The position numbers and the translations under genes were made by a program. Under the pieces are notes generated by a model. It saw only the letters and a program-made list of their open reading frames with translations, searched no databases and was not told the DNA's origin. Shown piece by piece: positions 1-5,908 of a stretch of 11,455 nt of DNA. Position 1 is the stretch's first letter. Every line of letters starts with the position of its first letter. Source of the DNA: CAZADH01 sp964483805 (GTDB lineage Bacteria > Muiribacteriota > Ozemobacteria > Ozemobacterales > Ozemobacteraceae). The stretch covers positions 1-11,455 of the forward strand of contig CAZADH010000205.1 in NCBI GenBank assembly GCA_964483805.1. The letters run 5' to 3'.

Positions 1-1077
1 GTCGCGCGCGCTGGGATCGTGACGGGCTGGGCCGGCGGCCAGCAGCGCGGCGAGGGCGATCGCGCCGGTCAGCGTGGGCAACAACATGTTCGTTGCTTCG
101 TACGCGTTGTAGTTGAGGATGAACAGTGCATTGGCGGCAGCGACCCAGGCGAAACCCCGGGCGGCAAGGGAATGGGTGCCGATGCGCGGGAAGAACGGGG
201 TGGCCAGGGCCAGGCCGAACCAGACGGCGCCGAGGTTGTCGAGCAGGAATCGCAACAGGTCGCCCAGGCGCAGCGCCAGTTCGGGGGCCGAGAACACCCC
301 CAGACCCCGACGAAAATCGGCGGCGGTGAAGACGCGCCAAAAACCGGCAAAGCCGCGGCCCATTTCGGGGTCGAGCAGCATGCCGCTCAGGTTCTGCAAG
401 CGGAAGTAGAGATCGACGGCCGGCAGGAATCCCACGAGAAGCCCAGCCAGGAGCGCGCCGCCGGCCTCCCGCACCGCGCGGAGGGCGGGGCCGCTGCCGA
501 TGCCGTGTTGCCGACACACTTCGGCGGCGAGCAATACAAAAGATGGCAAATAGAGCACCGCGGTGGTGCGGTGGGTGACGAGAAGACCGGCGAAAACCCC
601 GATGGCAGCGAAACGCAGCCGCGACCAACGATCGATCGGGCCGCCGGCGACGATGGTCCACCAGGCACAGGTCAGCAGGGCGATCTCGAGCGTGTACACC
701 TTGGCATTGGTGGCGACCTCCCAGTACACATGGCTCGAAAGCAACGTCAGCGCTGCCGTGGCTGCCACAATTGGGCCGACGCCCAGGTGCATCAAGGTGG
801 CGGCAAGACCGACGGCGCCAAGAATCCCAAACACGGCGGCGAGCATGCTGACGCGCCAGGCGGTGGTGCCCCACGGCAGGTCGGCGGCCAGGTGGCCGAG
901 GCGGGTGAACAGCGGATATCCGGGCGGATGTGCCACCTCCAGCTTCGCGGCCGCGACCACGAGTTCGCCGCTGTTGAACCAGGTGATGCGCGATTGAATG
1001 GTCGGCACCAGGAGAGCCGAACCGAGCAGAATGACGGTCGCCAGGGCGGCAACACGGAACGCGAACGACGTATGCAT
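1..1077 (-). CDS. DUF2723 / TMEM260-type membrane glycosyltransferase-like protein, 3' end beyond window
   Basis: The frame is open on the minus strand from an ATG at 1077-1075 to the left window edge (359 codons, no stop), so the C-terminus is missing. The N-terminus has one membrane segment (about residues 9-28), then a first-loop motif NSGEL (35-39) and HPPGYP (50-55). These match the DUF2723 signature, normally DSGE(L/F) followed by HPPGYPL. At least six further hydrophobic helices follow, with SSHVYWEVATNAKVYTLE (about 117-134) in the position of the family's second conserved motif. The family has a GT-C-like fold. Its eukaryotic member TMEM260 is a protein O-mannosyltransferase, while most bacterial members are uncharacterised. 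An Asn (35) stands where Asp is usual. The start is preceded by no Shine-Dalgarno; a -10-like element lies 8 bases upstream. It is divergent from the phosphatase gene. The family call is secure; substrate and activity are not. Confidence 0.88.
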   Translation of the reverse strand, partial: MHTSFAFRVAALATVILLGSALLVPTIQSRITWFNSGELVVAAAKLEVAHPPGYPLFTRLGHLAADLPWGTTAWRVSMLAAVFGILGAVGLAATLMHLGVGPIVAATAALTLLSSHVYWEVATNAKVYTLEIALLTCAWWTIVAGGPIDRWSRLRFAAIGVFAGLLVTHRTTAVLYLPSFVLLAAEVCRQHGIGSGPALRAVREAGGALLAGLLVGFLPAVDLYFRLQNLSGMLLDPEMGRGFAGFWRVFTAADFRRGLGVFSAPELALRLGDLLRFLLDNLGAVWFGLALATPFFPRIGTHSLAARGFAWVAAANALFILNYNAYEATNMLLPTLTGAIALAALLAAGPARHDPSARD

Positions 1078-1084
1078 GACCGGC

Positions 1085-1114
1085 AGAGTACCACATCTGT
1101 GGTGGCACCGTCAC
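1085..1114 (-). promoter_or_regulatory. Candidate leaderless promoter of the DUF2723 gene
   Basis: Read on the minus strand there is a -35-like GTGACG (1114-1109), an 18-base spacer and a -10-like TACTCT (1090-1085). The -10 ends 7 bases before the ATG at 1077, so transcription would start at or within a base of the start codon. Each hexamer matches the sigma-70 consensus only weakly. An inverted repeat lies in the spacer. Confidence 0.3.
1090..1103. promoter_or_regulatory. Short inverted repeat, possible operator
   Basis: ACCACA (1090-1095), TC, then TGTGGT (1098-1103) form a perfect 6-base inverted repeat. It falls between the -35-like and -10-like hexamers proposed for the minus-strand gene. 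This is a typical position for a repressor site, but the arms are short and chance cannot be excluded. Confidence 0.25.
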
Positions 1115-1133
1115 CGGGAGTCTTCACCGGGAG
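1111..1133. repeat. 10-bp direct repeat in the divergent intergenic region
   Basis: TCACCGGGAG occurs at 1111-1120 and again at 1124-1133, an offset of 13 bases, in the region between the two divergent genes. The first copy overlaps the -35-like hexamer of the minus-strand gene. The second lies about 8 bases upstream of the -35-like hexamer of the plus-strand gene. It may be a paired binding site for a regulator acting on both promoters; no regulator gene is seen nearby. Confidence 0.35.
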
Positions 1134-1140
1134 GCCATGC

Positions 1141-1170
1141 TTGAGGGGGTTGCAGTGTGCGTGTTAGGAT
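1141..1170 (+). promoter_or_regulatory. Candidate promoter of the SpoIIE phosphatase gene
   Basis: TTGAGG (1141-1146), an 18-base spacer and TAGGAT (1165-1170) each match the sigma-70 hexamers at four of six positions. The predicted transcript would start near 1177, leaving a leader of about 53 bases before the ATG at 1230. This supports 1230 rather than the ATG at 1137 as the start. Confidence 0.3.
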
Positions 1171-1218
1171 GCGGGGACGCCACCATCGACAGGGTGGCAG
1201 CCACGCATCAGGGAGTCG

Positions 1219-1233
1219 ATGCCGCGCCGATGA
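1219..1233 (+). promoter_or_regulatory. Micro-ORF MPRR overlapping the phosphatase start codon
   Basis: ATG at 1219 opens four codons (Met-Pro-Arg-Arg) and stops at TGA 1231-1233. That stop overlaps the ATG of the phosphatase gene at 1230 as ATGA. A purine-rich AGGGAG (1210-1215) sits 3 bases before the micro-ORF ATG and 14 before the gene ATG, too close for the first and rather far for the second. It could couple initiation at the two starts, or be chance. Confidence 0.25.
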
Positions 1234-4112
1234 TCCGAGTGTTCCTGCAACGCATTGTATTGCTGTTCGTGTTCGTGGCCATGCCGGTGTCGTTCGTGCT
1301 CTGGTCGATGCAGATGGCCGGGCGGTTCGAGCAGGAAGAGAAGATCGATCGCGAGATCTACAAGCTGCAGCAACTGCTCATGCGGTTGTCGTATGAGAAC
1401 AACGATGCCGAGATGGTGTGCCGCGCGTTTTCCCGCGGCTTTCACCAGCTTCGCGAGGCATCGCCACGGCAACGTGTCCGGATCGTGCGCCGTCTGCGCC
1501 GCCAGTTCAAGGGCATGTTTGACTTCGCGCTGTTCGACGAGCAGGGGCGGTTTCTCGAGCGCTTGAGTGTCACCGAGCGGTCGCGGCGCGCGCTCGAGCG
1601 CGCGCACAACGCCATGGTCGCCAAACAGAACCGCGAACCGATCGACGACATGGAGAAACGCTACCTGAAAGGGTTTCTCAACGTCCCTCAGATCGACAAA
1701 CTGATGGTTTCCGCCGGGCGACCGACGAACCTGGGGCACCGCGGGCGCTTTTCGTTGATGGCGTGGGATGGCCGTCGTTATGCGAGTCCACGACGAGGAG
1801 TACCGGGTGGATACTACTTGTTCCTGCACACCGATCAACTGAAGCCCGCCATGTTTTCGTTGCGGGTGGCGATCCGCTATGCGAATCGACATCTGCGGCG
1901 AATCCAGGTGGGCCTGGCCGAGTTCGGCGGTCTGCCGGGAAAGGCCTCACTCGAGTTCTATCCGACGCAGATCAACGAGTCGGGCCTGGCGACCGCCATT
2001 GTCTCCGCCGTGCGGGTGTTCAACGACGCCTTCCGGACGCCCCATAGCCACGGCGTCGTTCGCAAGATGGACGCCACCCGCTATCTGGTGGCAAAGGTGC
2101 AGCAACCCGACGGCTGGTCGGAGAATGCGACCGGATTGATTCGGGCGGTGTGTGCGTTCTGGATCATTTTTGGTGTGGTGCGCATCGGGTTTCTCGGCCA
2201 CCTGCCGTTGCGGATGGGCATCAGTTGGAAGCTGATGGGCCTGTTTCTTTATGCCATGGGCCCTCCCATGCTGCTGATCCTGCTGGGAGGCACGTTCGCC
2301 CTGCGCAACTATGAACGGCTGCTGCAGAACGATCTCGAGACCCTGATCTCGGCGAAACTGCAGTTGTTCGACGGTCAGTTCGTCGATGAGCAGCGGGTGG
2401 TCGAGGAGCGCTACCGCGACATCGTGCGCGAAACGCGGTTGCGCAACGGAGACCTGGCCTACCTCAAAGGGTGCCTGGCCTCGGCCTGTCGCACCGAGCC
2501 GTGCACCTCGGTGTTCGTGACCAATCAAGCCGGCGATTCACTGCTGGCCGACAGCAACAGAGTCGATGACCGGTTTCGCGAAACCACGAAGTTCGCACAA
2601 CTGCTCAATCGCGAGCTGTTGAACCGGATCAACCGCACCTACAAGCTCGACAACAAGACGTTCATGTTCGAGGTGACCTCGAATCTGTTCAGCACGATTC
2701 TCGGGCAAAACAGTAATTACACCGTAAATACACTTCTCGATGAGATGGGCCGTTTCACGCAGATCCAGATGGGTGATGAGGCCTCGCTGTTTCTCGTCGA
2801 GCCGCTCTACGACGAGAACGGTGTGGCGCAACACATGGTCATGGTCGTTTGTCAGCGGGCGTATCTCGAACAGGTCTTTCTGACCCGGCACCTGTCCGAA
2901 CTGGAGCGGTTGCCGGATCTGCCGATGCGGGTTAATGCCTATCCGCGCTACGGCTACATCCGGACGATCCGCAGTTTCACCGACGACAGTCCGATGGTCC
3001 AACGGTTGCTGAAGCAGGTCGACCAATTCGGTGGACAGGCTCGCGGCATCGAGGTGACCGACAAGGAAACCCGGTTGTGGGTGGGTGCGCGCGGTAACAA
3101 TACACAGTATTACAGAATTCTGGCGGTGCTGTCGCTGGCGCCGTTCCATGCCAGGGTGCAGGACTATTGGTCGCTGCTGTTGGTGGGGGCGGTGGTGATG
3201 GTCGTCGTCGCGATGGCTCTTGGTGTCCTGTTGACCGAACACTTTCTCAAACCGATCGGCAGCTTGATTGGCGGCATTCAGGCGGTCGAGAACCGCGATT
3301 TCGAACACCAGATCGTGGTGTTGCAGGAAGACGAGTTCGGTGAGATGGCACGCATGTTCAACCGCACCATCGAGGGCATGAAAGACCTTTCAGTGGCCCG
3401 CATCGTGCAAGAGAGCCTTTTCCCGCAGGCCGCGGTCACGGTTGGTGCGTACCACATTTTTGGGCAGTCCGAGGCGATGACCGACATTGGCGGCGATTAC
3501 TTCGACTACTACGCGTTGGGCGAACATCGGCTGGTTGGTCTGGTGGGTGACGTCTCGGGGCATGGCGTGGCCGCGGCTCTGGTCATGGCTATGGCGAAGT
3601 GCGCCATCACGCTCGACGATCGGCCCGACAAGTCGATTCTCGAGTGCGTGCGGCAATTCAACCGGTTCCTGCATCAGGTGATGAATCGCAAGAAGATGAT
3701 GACCATGTTCATCTTCAGCCTCGATGTCGTGACCCATCGTTTGACCTACGTCAACTGCGGTCACAACTACCCATTCCTTTTTCGCGCGGCGCATGGGACC
3801 ATCGAGACTCTCGAGGCGCCCTCGATGCCGTTGGGTATCCGGCCGAAAGACCGCTACGCCACCTGTGAACTGTTGCTGGACCCGGGCGACACTTTGCTGA
3901 TGTACACCGATGGTCTTGTCGAGGCGCAGGACCGGCACGACACGATGGTCGATTACGACCGTGCGCGTGCATGGTTCCGCGAGAGCGCCGAGCGAACGCC
4001 CGAAGAGGTGGTTGCCCAGGTGCGTGAGCACCTGCGTGCGTTCACGCGGGGCGCCCCGGTGCTCGATGACATGACGCTGATCTGTTTGAAGAACACGGCG
4101 ATCAGGACATAA
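1230..4112 (+). CDS. Membrane sensor with HAMP domain and SpoIIE/RsbU-type PP2C serine phosphatase
   Basis: The protein is 960 residues from ATG 1230. This start is preferred because a membrane segment (about 6-26) begins right after it, whereas the in-frame ATG at 1137 adds a non-hydrophobic stretch with no ribosome site. Order: TM1; extracytoplasmic sensor region (about 27-300); TM2 (303-322) and TM3 (about 335-358); second extracytoplasmic region (360-645); TM4 (647-669); HAMP (668-720); PP2C/SpoIIE domain to the C-terminus. Expected metal-binding acidic residues are present: D756 in GGDYFDYY, D774 in GDVSGHG, D894 in YTDGLVEAQ and D946/D947 in DDMTLI. Family members dephosphorylate anti-sigma antagonist (STAS) proteins to control sigma factors. 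No STAS or anti-sigma kinase gene is in the window, so the partner is unknown. Three evenly spaced cysteines (415, 420, 425) lie in the second sensor region. The family assignment is firm; the signal sensed is not known. Confidence 0.93.
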   Translation: MIRVFLQRIVLLFVFVAMPVSFVLWSMQMAGRFEQEEKIDREIYKLQQLLMRLSYENNDAEMVCRAFSRGFHQLREASPRQRVRIVRRLRRQFKGMFDFALFDEQGRFLERLSVTERSRRALERAHNAMVAKQNREPIDDMEKRYLKGFLNVPQIDKLMVSAGRPTNLGHRGRFSLMAWDGRRYASPRRGVPGGYYLFLHTDQLKPAMFSLRVAIRYANRHLRRIQVGLAEFGGLPGKASLEFYPTQINESGLATAIVSAVRVFNDAFRTPHSHGVVRKMDATRYLVAKVQQPDGWSENATGLIRAVCAFWIIFGVVRIGFLGHLPLRMGISWKLMGLFLYAMGPPMLLILLGGTFALRNYERLLQNDLETLISAKLQLFDGQFVDEQRVVEERYRDIVRETRLRNGDLAYLKGCLASACRTEPCTSVFVTNQAGDSLLADSNRVDDRFRETTKFAQLLNRELLNRINRTYKLDNKTFMFEVTSNLFSTILGQNSNYTVNTLLDEMGRFTQIQMGDEASLFLVEPLYDENGVAQHMVMVVCQRAYLEQVFLTRHLSELERLPDLPMRVNAYPRYGYIRTIRSFTDDSPMVQRLLKQVDQFGGQARGIEVTDKETRLWVGARGNNTQYYRILAVLSLAPFHARVQDYWSLLLVGAVVMVVVAMALGVLLTEHFLKPIGSLIGGIQAVENRDFEHQIVVLQEDEFGEMARMFNRTIEGMKDLSVARIVQESLFPQAAVTVGAYHIFGQSEAMTDIGGDYFDYYALGEHRLVGLVGDVSGHGVAAALVMAMAKCAITLDDRPDKSILECVRQFNRFLHQVMNRKKMMTMFIFSLDVVTHRLTYVNCGHNYPFLFRAAHGTIETLEAPSMPLGIRPKDRYATCELLLDPGDTLLMYTDGLVEAQDRHDTMVDYDRARAWFRESAERTPEEVVAQVREHLRAFTRGAPVLDDMTLICLKNTAIRT
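1586..1605. repeat. Perfect 20-bp palindrome inside the phosphatase gene
   Basis: A GC-alternating 10-base arm (1586-1595) and its exact complement (1596-1605) meet at CTCGAG (1593-1598). It lies in codons for Arg-Arg-Ala-Leu-Glu-Arg-Ala. Most of it follows from GC-rich Arg/Ala codons, so a function is doubtful, but it could cruciform or take a Z-like form. Confidence 0.4.
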
Positions 4113-4122
4113 CCCCTGGCCT

Positions 4123-4154
4123 GGCGTCGGGGCGATGAAAAACCTGCCCCCGCC
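4123..4154 (+). terminator. Stem-loop after the phosphatase gene, possible terminator
   Basis: GGCG (4123-4126) and GGGGC (4129-4133) pair with GCCCC (4146-4150) and CGCC (4151-4154), giving nine GC-rich pairs with a two-base bulge and a 12-base loop. The hairpin begins 10 bases after the stop codon. The following bases (TTGCTTCCC) are only weakly T-rich, so this is not a classical Rho-independent terminator. It may end or pause transcription ahead of the next promoter. Confidence 0.35.
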
Positions 4155-4167
4155 TTGCTTCCCGCTG

Positions 4168-4196
4168 TTGGCGTGTGGCGTGCCTTCGGTTACACT
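4168..4196 (+). promoter_or_regulatory. Candidate leaderless promoter of the vWA cluster
   Basis: TTGGCG (4168-4173), a 17-base spacer and TACACT (4191-4196) form a sigma-70-like promoter with optimal spacing and four of six matches in each hexamer. The ATG at 4203 lies 6 bases after the -10, so the predicted transcript begins at the start codon. This, and the lack of a Shine-Dalgarno, supports a leaderless mRNA. It also argues against the in-frame ATG at 4155, which lies upstream of the promoter. Confidence 0.45.
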
Positions 4197-4202
4197 CAAA
4201 GA

Positions 4203-5870
4203 ATGAGCCAGTTTCAGGGCCTCCTTCGGCGTGCGACCGAGTGGTTGACGGTCGATGCACAGGTTTCGCGGTTCCGCCTGCATCTGCGCGGGGCGCTCGG
4301 GGTCGCGACAGTGTTGTTGCTGGTGTCCCTGTGGTATCTGGGCTGGGCGTTGCCGGCGTTGGCAGTGCTCATTCCCGGCGTGGTGCTTTACGTCGGGAAC
4401 CGGCGCCGCGAGCAACCCGATGCCGTTGCCGTCGCGCGCAATCTCGATCGCCGTCATCGCCTCGGCGACCTGATGGCCACTGCGGTGGAGTTCGGCCGAC
4501 TGCGCGACACATCACCGGTCCTGCTGCACCTGATGCAGGATGCCGACAACGCCGCCGCTCGCGTGGCGTTGGCACCGAAGCGGCCCTGGCTCGACCGTCG
4601 GGATTGGCTGCTTGTGGTTATTTATACTGTATTGCTATTCCTGGTGCTGTGGTTGTTGCTCGCGCCCGACGGCAGGAGTGGCAGTGGTCGCGATGGCACC
4701 CGGTCACAGTCGGATTCGGGGTCCGGGTCTGGTAGCGGCACGGCGTCGGCCGCTGGGGCTGGCAGCAGCAGCGGCAGCGATTCGGGGTCCGGCTCGTCTG
4801 GGGGCAGTGACTCGGGGTCTGCGTCGGCAGGCTCCGACGGCAGTGGCGGGTCAGGGAGTGGCTCTGCCAGTGCATCTGCTGGTGGATCGGGCAGCGCTTC
4901 CGCGCGGGGTTCATCGGGCTCCGGGTCCGGTTCCGCGCCCGGGTCGGGATCAGCGTCCGGATCGGGTTCAGCGTCGGGTTCCGGTTCCGGCTCCGGTACC
5001 GGGTCGGGGTCGGGGAAGCCCGATGCTCGCGGTTCTGCCGTTGGCTCGGGCAGCGGGTCGGCACCGAGAGATGCGGGCTCCGGCTCTGGCTCCGGGTCGG
5101 CATCTGGCTCAGGCAGCAAAACCGGCCAGGGGTCGGGAAAAGGGTCGGGGAGCGGGAAGGGCAGTGGTTCCGGTCGCGGCTCGGGGACCGGTTCGGCAAG
5201 CGGTTCTGGGCTTGGCTCGGGGTCGGGGGCCGGCAAAGGTTCCGGCAAGGGTTCCGGTCGCGGGGCCGGCAGTGGCGCCGGCAGCCAGAGCGGCTCAGGC
5301 AGCCAGGGCGGTTCGGCTGCAGGATCAGGGGCGGGTTCCGGGGCCGGCGGTTCGGGATCCGGTTCGGCGCAAGGAGCCGCGTCTGGAGCAGGATCCGGCA
5401 GCGGTGAACTGGGGTCCGGGTCTGGAGACGGCAGCGTCGGGGGCAGTGGCAGTGGGGTGGGAGCGGCATCAGGTTCGAGCGGCAGCAGCGGTTCCGGGCG
5501 CGCATCGGGCAGCGGTTCGGCCAGTGGTGCTGCGGGCGGCAACGGGGGCGGCAGCGGCTCGGCCGGTGTGGATCCAGGGTCGGGGGCAGGGGCGAGCGGG
5601 TCACCCGGTTCTGGGGCGCCGCGCGATCCGCTGCGAACCGATCGTTTTCGCCCGACGCCGTCCGGTTCCGGCAGCGGTTCGACCTCGCAGCGGGGCCAGG
5701 CGATGCCCGATTTCAAAGCGCCCGAGGCACTGACTCCGGCGCAACGGCAGCAACAGGCCGCGCGGCAGGAGCAGGTCGCCCGTAGCCGGCAGATCGACTC
5801 GTTCTGCCGCACCCATCGAGTCCCCGAGAAGCTGCGCGGATTCCTGCAGAACTTCTATGCCCCGAAATGA
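4203..5870 (+). CDS. Three-TM membrane protein with a long Gly-Ser-rich tether
   Basis: The protein has 555 residues from ATG 4203. Residues 1-32 are amphipathic and basic. A hydrophobic hairpin follows (about 33-49 and 50-65), then a cytoplasmic stretch containing LDRRHRLGDLMATAVEF (about 81-97). That resembles the 'LDxRLxLxDRLxTAxE' motif of DUF4175-like proteins found beside BatA-type genes. TM3 spans 135-155. From about residue 158 to 471 the chain is almost entirely Gly and Ser with some Ala. It ends in an ~84-residue tail rich in Gln/Arg/Ala, finishing VPEKLRGFLQNFYAPK. Three TM segments place the tether and tail in the periplasm. The gene opens the vWA cluster, 22 bases before DUF58. 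The frame is supported by TM segments, tail and promoter. Function is unknown; a spacer or tether reaching toward the cell wall or outer membrane is an inference. Confidence 0.88.
   Translation: MSQFQGLLRRATEWLTVDAQVSRFRLHLRGALGVATVLLLVSLWYLGWALPALAVLIPGVVLYVGNRRREQPDAVAVARNLDRRHRLGDLMATAVEFGRLRDTSPVLLHLMQDADNAAARVALAPKRPWLDRRDWLLVVIYTVLLFLVLWLLLAPDGRSGSGRDGTRSQSDSGSGSGSGTASAAGAGSSSGSDSGSGSSGGSDSGSASAGSDGSGGSGSGSASASAGGSGSASARGSSGSGSGSAPGSGSASGSGSASGSGSGSGTGSGSGKPDARGSAVGSGSGSAPRDAGSGSGSGSASGSGSKTGQGSGKGSGSGKGSGSGRGSGTGSASGSGLGSGSGAGKGSGKGSGRGAGSGAGSQSGSGSQGGSAAGSGAGSGAGGSGSGSAQGAASGAGSGSGELGSGSGDGSVGGSGSGVGAASGSSGSSGSGRASGSGSASGAAGGNGGGSGSAGVDPGSGAGASGSPGSGAPRDPLRTDRFRPTPSGSGSGSTSQRGQAMPDFKAPEALTPAQRQQQAARQEQVARSRQIDSFCRTHRVPEKLRGFLQNFYAPK
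4674..5618 (+). repeat. Gly-Ser low-complexity coding region
   Basis: About 945 bases encode irregular Gly-Ser dipeptides. Ser codons are mixed (TCG, TCC, AGC, AGT, TCT, TCA) and Gly codons vary, so the DNA is not a clean tandem repeat although the protein is. That argues for selection on amino-acid composition rather than recent slippage. Acidic residues cluster in the first part (repeated SDS). Lys/Arg cluster in the middle (about residues 306-354), which contains no acidic residue. The opposite strand reads as long Pro/Glu/Asp-rich frames that are shadows. Confidence 0.85.
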
Positions 5871-5908
5871 ATCATAAATACGAGATATTGATATGCTCTT
5901 CGATTTGA
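5867..5908 (+). promoter_or_regulatory. 13-codon micro-ORF bridging the Gly-Ser gene and DUF58
   Basis: ATG 5867-5869 overlaps the TGA stop of the preceding gene (5868-5870) as ATGA. It reads 13 codons (MNHKYEILICSSI) and stops at TGA 5906-5908, just past the DUF58 ATG at 5893. A ribosome finishing the upstream gene could restart here and terminate within reach of the DUF58 start, which has no clear Shine-Dalgarno. The stretch is AT-rich compared with its neighbours. It is inferred to be a coupling device, not shown. Confidence 0.35.

Noticed and set aside
19..1167. 382-codon plus-strand frame opposite the DUF2723 gene
   Set aside because: Its composition is Gly/Gln/Glu/Arg-rich with no domain or membrane pattern, and it is the complement of a convincing membrane protein frame carrying DUF2723 motifs. 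It also overruns the divergent promoter region.
1137..1229. In-frame upstream ATG extending the phosphatase by 31 residues
   Set aside because: The extension is not hydrophobic or conserved-looking and has no ribosome site. It would also place the start ahead of the best promoter candidate.
4155..4202. In-frame upstream ATG extending the Gly-Ser protein by 16 residues
   Set aside because: It lies upstream of the TTGGCG/TACACT promoter and overlaps its hexamers; the ATG at 4203 fits a leaderless start.
3390..4457. 355-codon minus-strand frame across the phosphatase C-terminus
   Set aside because: It lies opposite the PP2C catalytic motifs and spans the intergenic hairpin and promoter; it has no recognisable domain.
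4674..5618. Gly-Ser region as a minisatellite or assembly artefact
   Set aside because: Codons vary widely between units and the reading frame stays open for over 300 residues into a coherent tail, which a slippage array or misassembly would not preserve.
4540..5733. 397-codon plus-strand frame in another phase
   Set aside because: It reads as Ala/Arg/Pro/Gly low complexity from out-of-frame Gly-Ser codons and starts inside the membrane module of the real gene.
4622..5812. 396-codon minus-strand Pro/Glu/Asp-rich frame
   Set aside because: It is the mechanical antisense reading of Gly-Ser codons. The sense frame has TM segments, a promoter and a coherent C-terminal tail.
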